64,000 nucleotides of DNA from Ascaris suum. Lineage: Eukaryota; Nematoda; Chromadorea; Rhabditida; Ascarididae. This document shows, in pieces, positions 43,510-58,600 of this stretch; position 1 is the first letter of the stretch; each line of letters opens with the position of its first letter. Location of the stretch: contig CM024169.1 of NCBI GenBank assembly GCA_013433145.1, positions 12,656,817 to 12,720,816 on the forward strand, written 5' to 3'. Below the pieces are notes generated by a model. That model saw only the letters and a list, made by a program, of their open reading frames with translations. It was not told where the DNA came from and made no database searches. The translations under genes were made by a program, and so were the position numbers.

Positions 43510-46500
43510 AAATGTTTCACAATAGTTTCACATTAAAACGTTACGAAGCTTTATTAATGTCGTTCAATTCAACGTCATTCAACGGCCACCAAAGAAGCAA
43601 TTTATTGTGCATATTATATACATATACTTGCCACCTATAAATTTGTGCATATGTGTACATTTGAAAGCGTTGTTGCTCTTTCGACTTTAGTGTATGCGGA
43701 ATTGCTTATGTGTGCATATTGTCGGTTAGTGCGTAACGAAAGCAAATAGGTAAATAGTTGAATGGGCATTTGCTGATATTTGTCGTAGCTGATATTTACG
43801 AAGTGAATGAACGTAACAATATTCAAACATAAATCGCATTGTGCACATAGAGTTTACTATGCGAAAGGTGTGACATCGCTTCGTATAAAATGATTTAACA
43901 CCACCGCATCAATCTATAGTCATGAAATTAATATCGAACCACCTGATTTACTAAGGTATGAAAAATATAAACGATAAACTCAATAAAATAGACGACTTTA
44001 ATAACAAAATTATATGATAATTCATGTGTTCTTCTTTTGCCAAAATTTGTAACAACAGTATTTCCGTTTATTAATTCATTTACATTTATCGACCATTGAT
44101 AAGTTTACGAAGTTTTATTTATTTGTCTATTCACAAGCGTTAGGGAATGTGATGCATCGGAAAAGATGCAAACACATGCAGTCTAATATGTTTCTATGGG
44201 GCTTTTTTTAAAAGCATATTCTCGACCTTTTTAGCATATCGTTATTCACATTGAACAACTGAGATTTTGTGCTTCAGGAGCATAAAGCATTTTTTTTTTG
44301 ATCGTATGCATTCATATACTTGGAAGTAATTTACCTTCTAGCGGACAACGAATACAATAAAAACAACAAATATATTTAAATAAAACAAACATTTCAATAT
44401 TCAAGAAATACTATTAATGCTTACATCTGCTAAACTATGATCGCTACTATCGAATTAGAAAAAGAATAAAGAATCACGAAAACATTATCAACTAAAATTA
44501 GATCTCATACAGTTTTCATTTTCGTTGAATTAAAAAAAATTTCACTCGATTGAAATAAAGTGCGCTAAATGGTACTGAAACATCGAATGTGTTCTTTAAA
44601 AAAAAAAAAGAGCACCCAATAAAAAGTGTAAAGTAGCTGTGTAAGCAAAATTCGTATAATACCGGTCAATGCAATTTCTTCTATTGCTTGCTGTATCTCT
44701 CACCCTAAGATTTTCTCCTCTTTCTGAGAAAATTCATCGATTAAAATATGGGAATTTATTTATTTAATAAAACAGAAAAAAAAAACGTTTAAAAAAAAAG
44801 GTTAATTTAACAACCTATTGCCTTATTGTTCCTTTCCCCTCTATCTCCTCCATCAACTTTACCGCTACGCAAACGTAGATGTTCTACGCATAGTTTTTTT
44901 TTCTTTTTCTTTGCAAAACTGATTGTTTGAATGAATAATAAATGCATGGAAAACTATACTTTATGAACATATCGATAGATGATGTCATCCCAGAAAAGTT
45001 AATAGTATTTTTAGCCAGTTATAATCGTTGCTAAGTTGTTATACTTCATAGCGACAAACTCATATTCTCTGAGAAATTTTGGAGTTTTTTTTTTTGAGAG
45101 TAAAAAAAAGATAAAATTTTGAGAAATCATTAAATTCTCGTTGAATTTCTTTCAAATAGTAAAAATATTTTTTTAAAAAATGAGGAAAAACGGAAGAAAC
45201 AATTTCATATTGATTAATCTATCTATTCGATAATTATTTCTGTCGGATGGCAAAAATATTATCCTAAAGTATATATCATTGTTTTTTTTTTCTAATATTA
45301 TTTGATGCGATTTCAATGAGAATAATTTAGAGTTTTCACAATATTAATCGAAAAATTTTTCATCTTCAATTATCGCACAAATAATTTATCTTCTTTTGCG
45401 ACTATATTTCAACTTTAATTTATCATAATAGTTGGCTGATATTATTGTTTATACGTTTTTCATTTATTCGACATATTAAGTGCTAATGAGATGATAAGAG
45501 ATGAACCCTCGTTTTTTTTTTTCCTTGCAAAAAGAAGAAAAAAAAAACGACGCAAACAACTCGAAGAATTTCGTGAAATTTGTGGCGAATTTTACGATGA
45601 TTCCACAATCAACATTCTAACCGGTTCAGTTCAATTGCTCATAAAGCCATTTCGAATTTCTTCAAATTGCTCCTATTAAAAAATTTTTTTCTTGATATTT
45701 CCGACACGGCTATTCAACAATATCAAAATTTCTTTCCGAAATAGTTATTTAAATAATGGAAAGTGATTGAAGCAAAAAAAAAAATATGATAGAAAAACAA
45801 ATCTTTGCACTTAAAAATAATGTTTGAACATTTTTCGATGGATCGTGAATTTTTATCGCATTAAAGAAGCATCAATCGGATAGCAATTTTAACCATTTGC
45901 AAAATGTATTGTTTTCTCGCTTCTTCACTTCTCATTTTCAAAAATGTTTATTAATTTTTGCCCTTTCCAAAAATATATTTAAAAAGAGTGGCTTTTTATG
46001 CAAATAAAACGAGTTCCTTAGAGTGTCAACTTAACCCTCTGAGCCAACAACACCTCTAAGTGGTCGCGCCTCTACTGACTTGTTTACTTATGTTGACTGT
46101 TTATTGATCTCATGCCGTTAGATGGTTTTCGCGGCGCAAATGTCATGTTTACGTGTCTACTATACTCGCTCTTCATCACAATGGTCTTAAGCAAAAAATT
46201 CTTGCTGCAAAAATCCATTTCGAAGCCTTGATCAATTTCAAACTCTCTCACATCGAAAATTCAAGAAAAACAAACAAGATTATCCGGATACGAAGAGGAA
46301 GACCACTAGAAGAGAGCAAGGATTGGAGATGCCGGATGAGGGAATGACGAGAGACGAAAGCGAAACATCAACGCCGCACGCTCAAATGGGTCATTCGTTT
46401 CCATCGTTCTCTGTTTCATCGAATATATTCTCCACTATATACAATTGCAATGAGGATGACATCAAGTACCATCGAAAACACTTTCCAAATAAATCTATGG

Positions 46501-46596
46501 CATAAATCGTCGCTACACTTATGAATTGTTACATCGATTCAATCGAATGTTTCAATAGCTCACTTGCAAGGAAAGAATATCATTAAATTGAATAGC

Positions 46597-46597
<1 letters not shown>

Positions 46598-46694
<97 letters not shown>

Positions 46695-46735
46695 TATATA
46701 TATATTATATATTTATATATATATATATATATATA
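46598..46735. repeat. TA microsatellite with interruptions
   Basis: TA tract of about 138 bases with three interruptions in its right half. Confidence 0.95.
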
Positions 46736-46761
46736 ACTTTCCTTAGTGGAGAAACTACATT

Positions 46762-46766
<5 letters not shown>

Positions 46767-46823
<57 letters not shown>
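46767..46823. repeat. TC microsatellite (57 bp)
   Basis: Pure pyrimidine TC tract just to the right of a TA tract. Confidence 0.97.
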
Positions 46824-46825
<2 letters not shown>

Positions 46826-48933
46826 AAACTTTCCAAGAAAATTTTTACACCAATATTTTCGAAGAAAGCTAGCAACTTATCGATTTAGAGCTGCTAGAGA
46901 TCAATCTTTATAAAACGAAATTCAATTGTGAGCAATAAGAATGCAACGAATGATCGCTTTGAATGACTCATCAATAAAGAGCATTGAATTAGATGAAAAA
47001 CGCCGAAACGATCGTTGTTTCCTTTTGAAAACCGCTGAAATTTTCAAATCCTTCCTTCATTTCTTGGGGAAACCTTTCAGAATTTGGGATCAGTCCCCCC
47101 TTTCTAATTGGAGTCGAAATGGGAGAGAAGGCTGTTTATGTGCACTTTTAATATATAGCAGTGTTTTTTTTTTAAATGGAAGATTTGCTGCGGTCACGTA
47201 AATGCGCCAAATAGCTAGGTCAGTGGCATCGTGTTCGCAATTTGGATGCATTATCTGAAACGGTTCACTGCTCTTATTAGCACACAAAACGGACAACCAT
47301 ATACTCACATTTGCGCACAACTCACTATGATTTTGAGCGTAATGATGATCTAGATAAAGCGTTTACTGATTCGTATCATTGGCGAAGAGTGGAGAATATA
47401 CGGAAAGATGGGGGAGGAGAAGAGAGTGAAGGAGAAGGAAACGAGAAGAAACAAGAAGATGGAAAGATTAGGATTTAAGTGCAAGAAACCAGTTGAAGAT
47501 GAAAATAGCTCCAAATTGTTCACGATTAAATTCAAATTTTCCATACAAACAGTGCGTTCTAATTACTGCGATAAAGAATATTTTCACTATATGTCAATTT
47601 GTTGGTAGGAAAATGGCAATGTGTCAATTTATGGGATCGAGATAATCGCTAATAACCATGCAATGGCATACATGGTCCTGAAATCCTGGGACGAAAGATG
47701 AAGCGGAATGAGAAGTGGTTACCACTCGAAGGCATCGATAATTGTGGGAAGTTGGCTCGAAATGCAATCTTATAGCAATGAACTTTACGAGTTTTGTAGT
47801 AGCTTTAAAGGGAACCCACTGAAAGCATTGAATTTTCGTTTATTAGTGAGAGAATATTTTATGAAATACGTTGAAGGACAAGTTTCTATTATTTCAATAA
47901 TTTGATTGATTTATGATTCGGCCATTGACGAGCACATGAAAAATGAATAACAATCAGCATATAAATTATCATTATCAATTATTTGGCTGCTTTCTTTCAA
48001 AATTTTTGAATCGAAATTATGTATCATATAACATCAAACAAATACGCTTGAGAGTACGATATTCTAAAAGAGAAAAGGTTGAAGCGGACAGAAAAGCGTA
48101 CAGACAGGCCGACAAACGAAGAAATCGCAATGAAAAGATAGCGAATTTCTCACCCTAATAAGTTTTTATATAAAATTAGCGAAGAAAAGGCTTTTAAAAA
48201 ATATCTACTCTTGTTGAAATACATTTACAAAGCAAAATAAGATAATAAAATGAAAAATTTCAATCATATTATTATAAATACGAAACTTTTCGAATTGCAT
48301 TACTTTAAAGTCAGATGTTTAAATAATAAATGTAATCTACATTAAATGTAAAAGTAATTAAAGATTGCAATTAGCACAACATAATATAAAAGTAAGTAAT
48401 TAAGCACATTATATAAAAGTAAGAAAGAAATTTAAGCACTACAATAATAATCTTTGCATCAATAAAAATGAAATAAAGAATGACTCAAAAAGTAAGAATC
48501 GTTGCTATTGAAACGATATCGCAATTTCTATACTATTGATAGATTCAATAACAACAATCGAATGCGAAATTATAGGAAATTTGTTACAGTTCTAGTTGCA
48601 TACCTAACGATCGTGATATTCCTCAATTTACACTAAAATCGAAACTTTAGAGCACTTTTATTGCTAACAAATAACCACTCAAATGCATCACTTATCGAAG
48701 AAGCTGTTTGCGATGATCTCAATTTTTTGGGTTCAGTCAAAAAATTTGTGCAACCAAAAGACAAGTATTCTTTCCATAAAGGAGCAAGAATAAAGCGAAA
48801 TCAATTAGAACGTTAGGCATTGGCTATCGGTGCAAGCTGGTTGCGCATAATTTATTGAGTTATAGCGCGTTGGTTGAGCATAAGTTATTAGCGCGAGTTG
48901 ATCCAACATAAATTCAACAAAAATTCAGTATAA

Positions 48934-49037
<104 letters not shown>

Positions 49038-52000
49038 CTTCAATTATTAATAAATCACAGGTGGATGAGGAGCATTAACGGAATTGAGGAACGGAGATTA
49101 TCCTATAGTATAGAGAGTTTTCAGCAAATTTCATCGACCATGCTTTTGTGAATAATGAAATGAAACTGCTAGCCAAGTGGACAGGCGCAACATAAACGTA
49201 GAGATCATATACTTTCATAAGAACTTACAAAAGTGCAAAAAACCATTTGGAAATTATTTTCATTGCCATCTTCCGACACTTTTCTTGAAGGTAATACATT
49301 TCTATTGGTTTTCCGATTGAGAGCAGTTGACATACGTCATTTTTAGTTTGTCAAGGCGGTCGTTGATTCATTAGCACTTTGAAGCTTTTATGCGGAGATT
49401 TTGCTGAGAGATTGGCTTAAGATTTTCACACATTTTCAACCAAAGAAATAAAATTCATTTCGAAGGAAGTCGTTATCCACAGGTTCTGGTGTATACCACA
49501 AGGTTTACCCGCTTTTGGTATAAACCAACGTTGCAATGGTTTATGACTTGAAGTCACTAAAACCTGTTCGTAAGGCATCTAAGAAGAAAATCCGTTGACC
49601 ACTTCAGATGAACCGCTTATACCATAGGATATTATCAACGATTATCGCGCAAATAGTCAACAAAGCATAAAATACGCATATTAACGCATCCACATTTTTA
49701 CCGCAGTGAATTATTTCTTTAAAAAATTTCATATTTTTGTCAACGCTGAGAATAACTAGTTGCAAAATGCGATCCGATCGGGCAACATAAATGCAACCCG
49801 ACTGATTGTAAACTGTATGCACTATAAACTTCAAATATGTATAACCGTTCTGAAAGCTCATACAGAAACGGTGAAAGTTTCTAATGGAATTCAACTCATA
49901 CTGCTGAATGAAGTTTTACAGCGAGCTAGCTTTAATTGTTCCCCAGTTTAAATCGTTCCCGACTTAACGGACAAACAGATGGATATGCAAACAAACGCAT
50001 GCATACGTACAGAGAATAACGTCTCAACAATGCAGTTTCGAGATCATAAAACACTGTACGCTCAAAAATCACTGTATTACAAGATGACAGCATTACGACT
50101 GTTTAGAGTAAGCATGCTATAAAAAAATTCGTTATTAAAATTTGGATTAATTTATTGAATAATTAAAGAAATATTAGAAACTATCAAATCGCTTACGCTA
50201 TTATCAATCGCTGTCCCCCCAACAAGAAAATTTTGTTTTAGCGGTAGTGGTGTTACATCTCGCAGAGGTAAAACACAAAAGAAAGCTTGAAAGAGTTTGG
50301 AAAATATGGAATACATTTGTTGGAAAATTTGAAAGTTATTTATAACCTAACATTACTGACAAGTAATAAACGCAGTCACTTGGAAAATATACCAGAAAAA
50401 TATATGGAAATGGAAAATTTTCTGAAAGAATTCATCAATTTTTCATTGATGAGCACAAAGTTTTATTACCTTCTAAGTAAAAATGACGCACATAAATATA
50501 TGCAGAAAAATGAAAATGGATAACAATGATTGTATTGTGCAAAAGAGGGTAATAATCCAACAATTATTGTATGCGTATCTTTTTAGCCTATGCCCGAAAA
50601 GTAAAGATGCGCAGAGTGTTTTTATATTGTGAGACACATAAATGTCATTTTTCGACCAGTTTTCTTCCCTTATATAAATAGCACTTTTCAAGTTGTATTA
50701 TATATAAGACAGATTAGCAATAACTATTGATATAATGCCGAATAGGAAAATTTTTTACAACATATGGAATAATGTGGAAAAAATGAAGAAATATGGAAAT
50801 AAATCGAAAAAAAAAACTTTTCTTTAACGATTTCCTCATTATGTGATTGATCGACTATTGAAATCATAATAAAGTTTTCTTATTAGAAAGTGATTTCAAC
50901 AATTTTAGTAAAAAACTTCCCGAAAATTTTTGCCATAAAAATGGGAATTTTTTTCTTTTTTTGGAGGGAATTTTTCTAACTGAAAAGAAAAAGTCCTTTT
51001 TTGAAAAATAATATAGTCGTTATGGATAATAGTTAGTCGATCACTTTAGCGACGATGATAAATAAATATGGCAATAAAAGGTCCAACTATTTAAAAAAAA
51101 AAACAACAACTCTATTAAGAAATAATTAATGAACGATTAATTAAGCTTGAAATAAAGTGATTATTTCTTTCATATATTAATTGACAGGTTTCTTAAGAGA
51201 TTTCAAGTGGAAATCTCAATGACCAATAAAAATCGAAAAAAAAAAGTGCAGCGACCTCATAATTGGATTGTTGTTTACTTTAGAAAAAAACATTTATAGA
51301 ACATATTGAGAGGGCAATTCTCCTTTTTTTTTTTGATAGCTGTTCATCAATGCGTAGAGAAGGCGAGTTATATTCAAGGCTATTCATGCGGTTCATACAT
51401 TTACTTCAGATGTTTCAACGACATTTTTTGCGGTAAAGCTATAGCGTTATTCCTTAGGTTTGCACTTCACTCAATGGTCTGATGAACGAAAGTTGTTAAA
51501 AGGGACAGGTAACCGATATCTATTCGGCAGGTAACAACATTTCTGCGTCGGAGAATTTGTTCCGTCGCAAACTCTTTACAGATTTGTCATTGCTACTATG
51601 ATTAAGGCAGTAGAAACCTGCTGTATTAAAACAAAAAGTTGAAAGGAATAAAACCTCATAATGACGTGTATAAATTGGGCAAGTGCACAATGATCCTTGA
51701 GAATGTGCCAAAACTTCCTTTTCCGTTAGACTTTGTAATACGCTTGGAGCCTGATATATGAAGGGTGAGAGTGAAGAAATAACCCCTCTCAAAATCAATG
51801 AAGCCATCCCTTGAATAAATTTTCCATAATCGAAATCTAGAGATATTTATTATAATTGCCTGGTTTATAATTGAGATAATTTGGCATCTAAATAAACTGC
51901 CCAGTATTTCAGTTTGCATGAGGCGGTGAATAGTGCAAATTGAGATTAAATCAGACTGAAACAAGAGCACAGAACAACATTACTAACTAGACTCCTTTTT

Positions 52001-52513
52001 AAACAGCAATGAACCAATTGCTACAGCATAATCCCATGAAATAGTGCCATCCGCCTAATACATCTATATAACAGATCGTAAAAAGTTGGTGACAGATCGA
52101 GCGCAGCTCATGGAGGCAGGTATGCCGAATGAGGCAAATCTAGTGAATCGTAGAGCTTATCCCTCGAATATTTTTCCGACTATAATGTCCTTCAATGAGG
52201 TCAAGCAAAAGATTGCAGTCATTTCAGCACAATGTTCAAACTTTCACTTACATATTTCACAAACAAAAATGAAATCATATGAAAGCAATACAGATATTTC
52301 GATAAAGTTATATTTGAAAGACATTCATATAGAGTACGAAAAAGCTGAAACAAATTCGACTTGAATTTAAAAGATGGAAGTTTTATGCCTATAAATTATT
52401 CACTTTTATTTAAACGATCCTCAACTAGCTTTTTTATTGATCGTTATACGTTCTAATGAACGGAAAGGGTTTACTGTTCTAAAAGATGATTTAAATATTG
52501 CATCACTAAAGAG

Positions 52514-52581
52514 AATAAATGGATTTGAATAATTGAAGAACGAATATAATAAATGGATTTGAATAAGTGAAGAAGGAATAT
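52514..52581. repeat. 34-bp tandem duplication
   Basis: AATAAATGGATTTGAATAA followed by TTGAAGAACGAATAT (or GTGAAGAAGGAATAT) occurs twice head to tail, starting at 52514 and 52548. Confidence 0.75.
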
Positions 52582-54779
52582 AACGAAATTTATATCGCGA
52601 AGAAATTGTGGGTGTCATAGCGTGAGGTACTCGATTAATGCGTATAATGGAAGCACTGCAGCATAGCATTCCAAAAGCACACCTGCTTTTATACGATCGT
52701 TGCTTCCTGGAAAAAAGACAAGACTATGTCAGAGAGATTGGACCCACATATGCCTCTGGATTCAGGTCACATCGTCACCTACTTTCATATGCCACAAACA
52801 TCCAGGAGAATATGCAGGACATTTTCTTCGTATTCTAGCTCAGCCCTAAGAGGTATGTTATGAAAATCCAGCAAGTGTAGGATGCCTGCGGGTTTTTTTT
52901 TGCATATTTAAGCATCATAATGCGAACGAAAATGAATGGATCCATTACATGAGATGGTAGACGTTATACTTTATAGACATCAAAATTCGTAACACTAGCT
53001 GCTTCAGACGATTTGAAACTGTTCATCAGACAGTTGGTAGCGCAAACATCGATAATATATATGGATCCGAGACCTGCGTAATGTACTCTGAGAGTTACAA
53101 GTGAAAATCTGCAAAATTATATGAAAATGGGAAAGCACATACGGGTCAGGCATGACATGCGTTTTCATATCTCTTCGCTTATAAAATCAGCTACATCCGT
53201 AACTAGCCAACAAATGGCGCTCTCACATTTCAACATCCATAAAACCTTGAATTTCCCTATCGTAGCACTGAATTGGTTGCAAAACGAGTGAGACAAGAAG
53301 CATGCTACGACTCATAGTGGATTCATTTCTAAAGGTAGTCTCATTTGAAATTCATTTCTTTCGCACTAAAAAATAAACGAAGTATGATTATACGATATCT
53401 TCAGCGAATATTACTGGACATACTGAAATTTTTTGGTAAAATATTAAGCGCTAGTTCGGTGTGAACAGGGCGGCTTATTCACATTCAATTAACTGTCTGA
53501 GTGGACTCCTTAAAGCGATTATTATATTAAATCAACTTGATAATCTTATATCTCCAAAAAACATTTTTGTAATTTGCTAATATCACCGATATAGTTTACT
53601 GCCAACAAATGCATTAAGAACGAATCCAATGAAGTAAGAAATCCTTAAAGCTTAATGTTGTTAATGCCAACAGAACGTTAAAAGTGGTAATTTATTCTAA
53701 ATGGCGCATTTGTCCACTCCTATAGACCACTTTTTGCTATACGTAACGACGAATGCGTCATCATAGATTTTCAATCACCTTCAAGTATTTATCGCTATTT
53801 TTTGCTCGTCTCGTAACGTTCGAGATTCATTTGTAAGACTATCTCATAGCTGAACGTTCACAAATATTTGCATATATTAAAAATCGCACAAAATCGAAGA
53901 ACAAATATAAACGAGAATTTCATCATAAATAGCACAAATCATTTTCGTATCATCGCAAGCGCGTAAACATTTCTCGACGAAAATATTCCTCTCACAATAT
54001 ATCAATCAATCTCATCATATATTCAAATCATTTCAATGCAATTTCTCAATAAAATTTTCGCATTTTTATTGACATCGAATTGCACTTTTACGTTTCCATT
54101 ATTCATAATTTCTAATATGAAAAATTTTCTTTCTCAATATTAAACAAATTCTCTTGTTGTCTTTCGTTGACGTTATGATTTTCGTATAGTGCATTCGTTC
54201 GCTCCTATGATTACACATATTATTGCCATTCAAAATTTTCAACAATCATTTATTACGTATCATATAAATAAAATCATAAACAATTAAAAACTTATTAATA
54301 ACAATTAAACCAGTAACAAATATTCCGGCATTATTATCCGATCTATGAGACTGCCGATCCAAGAGCCGCCGTTTTTCAGGATTTCATACATCATTGACGA
54401 AAAACCGAAATGAAAAACTAGAACATAGGCATTATTTTCGATTAGACTCTTCCAAAATAATCTGCACATCGATTCATGCTTTTATCAATCCATATTTACT
54501 AATGAATTCCAGTTAATTTTAATTCCAATTCAATTTCACTACCGTAGAGCATGGTATACGGTAGTGATGTGCTGCATACGGTGGTGATAAAGTATATACC
54601 TGAAAACACGTCAACACATAGATGCAGAAAAGTATTGCGCATTCATTTCGATTGCAACGTTTTGTGCATGGATATATTTCAACATAATTAATCACCATCG
54701 TACTATAGCGTTGCTATCAACAAGTGCCCATAACAATCGAATGGTCACATTGCAATAGGACATATTTGCTCTTAAAAAT

Positions 54780-55681
54780 TCATCGAAGCTTCTTTTTATA
54801 CTCTTTGCAACATATTTCAGTGCATCGTTGCAATGTTTTGAAATTGTTCAACGTACCAGCACATCCTGAAAGTAAAATGAATTTGCAACTTATGTTGCAA
54901 AAGAAAATAAATATTATTATTCGAGAAAAGAATTTCGAAAATCTCATTTCTTTGCAATAATAAATAGCGCAAAAATGAACCATACAAGCATTAAAAAAAG
55001 TTTCCTCATAATAAAAGCTTTAAAAAAGCCGAAGTAGATTATTTTGTTCATTGGAAAGTGATTGGTCATTGGTCATTGATGATTGGAAAAATAGATCACA
55101 AACAATCTTCAACGCTGATAACGGCAGATCAAATCCAAATAAAACTGTATACAGTTTTATTTTAAAGCTCATAAATGATTTTAAGCAATTCTGATTTATT
55201 CAAACATCAAAGCAGCAACGGAATAATAATCCCTATTCTAGATGATATTAAGTTTGGACTTTCCACGGAAAAACACATTAATATCAGTTCTAATTTTCTT
55301 AACATATATGTTTCATAGACATAGACTACAGATTCTTTAATAATTTCACGTAAATGAGCTATCACTAGTTGCATGACCATTTTGCAACGTATTTGCTATA
55401 ACGCCCTAGTAATGAACAGTTATGTTATAGCCCCCCCCCCCCCCACCCCTCCCTATGAAAGAAATTATTGCAGATTAAAAAATATGGCGGATGAAAATTT
55501 AAGGAATTTTGTTCTTAGAAATATCAATCTAGCTTTTTCATAACGACCAGTAACTGTAGGCTATTTTACCTCCATAGTCGTATTCGACGCAAGTGTCACT
55601 TAACGGATGATATCCGTATCGTTTTTCGAATCGATCACATGGACCCGGATCTCTTGGTTGAAGACAAAAATCCGCCGGGTC
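54780..55681 (-). CDS. Kunitz domain 6 (six-Cys), last two exons and stop
   Basis: Exon 55570-55681 gives FCLQPRDPGPCDRFEKRYGY to EYDYGG. Exon 54780-54865 gives CAGTLNNFKTLQRCTEICC, then KEYKKKLR and TGA. All six Kunitz cysteines are present. The residue after cysteine II (the P1 site in BPTI) is Asp, not Lys or Arg, so trypsin inhibition is unlikely. The protein ends with a short basic tail. Confidence 0.9.
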
Positions 55682-58600
55682 CTGAAGAAATTATTTGCCG
55701 AACTATGAATAAAGTAAATCAACGCATATCTTACGTCAAACTTGACTCATTTAAAATAAATAGCTGATATCATCACCTAGTATGAGGTAACTTCATAGAT
55801 ATGATGAACATAGATATGATGAATAAATTCAGGTCTATCAACGAAGTGAAACTCTCGCGATAGAAGAGGAATAGCACATTTTGAAGTTCATTTTGATACT
55901 CATTCCAACGAAAACCTATTCGCCATCTTTATTATTTCTTCTCCGTCGGGAATAGGCTATGTCAACATCCGATAGTTCACTTCTGATGAGACATGAACAA
56001 CTCAGAATAATAAGCTTTAGCTGAATGATAAGGAGGCATATTCTAGTAAGCGTCATATGGATAGACAGAAAGCCGTTAAGAGAAGCACATAGTTATAGTA
56101 AATGATATTGAAGTAATGCCCAAAATATTACTTCAATAGGATTCGAGTAGATCATTTAAAAATTACTTTCTATAAGTTTCTACAACATATTAGAAAAAGT
56201 AAAGCGAATTTCTACCTGACAACATACTGAAACATTGTATTCAGCGCTGATATGACATATAAAACCAGTGGGGCATGCCTTATCGATACCACAACTGATT
56301 GGTTCATGACCATTTGGATCAAATAGTGGTTGGCCATGAGGACAATAGTTGCGATGCTCTAGAAACATTCTTGACTGGGATAGAGGAAGCAAAATGGAAA
56401 ATATTGAAATGATAAGGACTAGTAGGCCCAATGAAAACGAGAAAAGCCTGCCGAAGACGCAATGAACACGGCAATGGGCACTAACACTCAGCAAATCTCA
56501 AAACGAAAGGCGGTAAGACTAGATAGGCCCCTATCCTCATCCCCTGAAGCAGTTAAAGCGCTATGATTTCTTGTCACTCCCCATAACAGTGGTGCTACGG
56601 TCCCCAATACATCGGCTCGTATTGAGTGCATTTTCTATTCGATAGAACAGGAGCGTAATTCTTTATCTGTTCGAAACTCCCCACCCCTTTGCAAGGTTAA
56701 TTCCATGCACATTTACTTTATTGCCGTTGTATCAACTCCACTCCATATGAGGCTTAAATGTAATGCGAAATTTGCAAATACTTCGACAAAGGAGAGAATA
56801 TGAAAAAGTCCTAATAATATCATAAAATTTGCATACAATTTGCAGAAATTCAAAAAACACAGAATATAAGCAGTATTACAATTTATGGAACTGATACGGT
56901 CTTTCAGCTTATAAAATAATCTACTAATTCCAAGCAATCAAGAGCATACTAAATACCTGGACAAACTTGTTCGCATGTATGCTTTGAGATGAAATTGTTC
57001 TCGTTACCACCCATTCCACCATATTGAAATTGTGCGCATTTCCTACGACTAGAGTCGTAGTACCATCGTGGTAATTCTTCTCCACCGTAGCCCATAGCAC
57101 GTTCCTGATCGCAGGGATCAACGTCTAAAAGATGATCTTAAATATATGTAATAGGATAATGCTAACTATCAACAACGAATTGTTTGTTACAATTTTGATA
57201 CATTTTAACAAAAAAAAACGAATCATTTTTTGCAAAAAAAAAGTGCACTAATCTGTATGCTAATTTTACTTTCATAGAAAAACAATTGGAAAATATCAGA
57301 AAAAAATCGATCGAATAAGAAAATCAATAAATCGATGAAAAAAAATCCTCATTTTGCTTATGCCTCTGATTTGATAACGATTTATGATACAATGTAGTGC
57401 AAATATTATAAATATCCATGTAATGACTTAATCCACTTATAAAAAATTCGCTAAATTCACTGAGTTTAATGCAAGTAAACAAAGAAAAAAAGTAATAAGT
57501 TATGCTAAAATGAACTCTTTATGAACAGATGAAGAGGTCGATATAGCTCTATTAATGTTCTGAAGCGTTGTCGAGAAATTCAACAGTTTTTTTTCAATAA
57601 TTCAAAGATAGTTTAATTCAAGTTTATTCCACCTACTCTTTAGTTTATATTACTTTAACAACAAACGGAAGAGGGAGAGGGGAAGGAGGGGGAAGGGGGG
57701 TGACAGGACCGCATGTGCTCAATGTCGATAACAAATGCAACATCTTAACTCCGACCCACCAAGAGCTCAGCAAGCAAGAGCTCCAACTAAGTGTTTAGAA
57801 TCATTTTCCTCGCGCTGACAGACAGTCAGACGCTCAGACAGGCGGACAAACACAAGATGCAAATTTAATGAGTGAAATGCAAAGAGACCTTTACGTTTAC
57901 AACAAAGTGTGGTTAACGAGGATGCGCCGACATGACAATAATGAGTGCTTGGACATGAGTCAACACGTTGTCCTCCAGTACACAACATCCGTTCGCCATT
58001 CGAATCAACGAGGGGATTACCCTCGCTACATGGATTCATTTCTGCAATCAAGATCAATGCAAAACGAGTAAATAAATAAATGAATAAATAAATAAATAAA
58101 TAAATAAATAAACGAATAAATAAATAAATAAATAAGTAAAAAAATATATATACGCATATATATAAATGTATTCGAGTGGTCAACTCTTATCGGAGACGTG
58201 CATTCGATGGAGAATAACGAGCGATATTCAATTTGCAAGCAGTATAAAATGTTTATTTGATTAGAGATTAGCGCTGATAAGTACTTCAAAGCGCACCTTT
58301 GCATTCTTCCTGACATGCCGCTCTGCTGATAAAATTATTCGCATTGCCTTTTATGCCTCTGTAGATGAACTTCTTGCATAGTTGAACACCACCATCGAAA
58401 TACCATCTTTCAAGACGTTCCTTGCCTTTACCCACCTCTAGCGGTTTATCGCATGCACGTCGAGCTGAAAATCACTCCTTTTATGGTGATCCTATTGTTT
58501 CAAAGTGTCAGCAAAAATTGTTAATAGCAATCAATAAATAGAGTTGACAATTTGACAGAGATAAACTATTACTGTTTAGTGCCTACATTATCTCATTGGG

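Noticed and set aside
46153..46505. Two overlapping plus-strand frames of about 60 codons
   Set aside because: They are in different frames with no convincing splice to join them, and neither resembles a known family.
49229..49269. MAMKIISKWFFALL followed by GTAAGT on the minus strand, a candidate first exon
   Set aside because: It ends in phase 2 and cannot join the phase-0 propeptide exon. The 38107-38184 exon fits better.
51520..52838. Several 66-104 codon frames on both strands
   Set aside because: Overlapping frames on opposite strands with no domain, no splice coherence and no signal for either strand.
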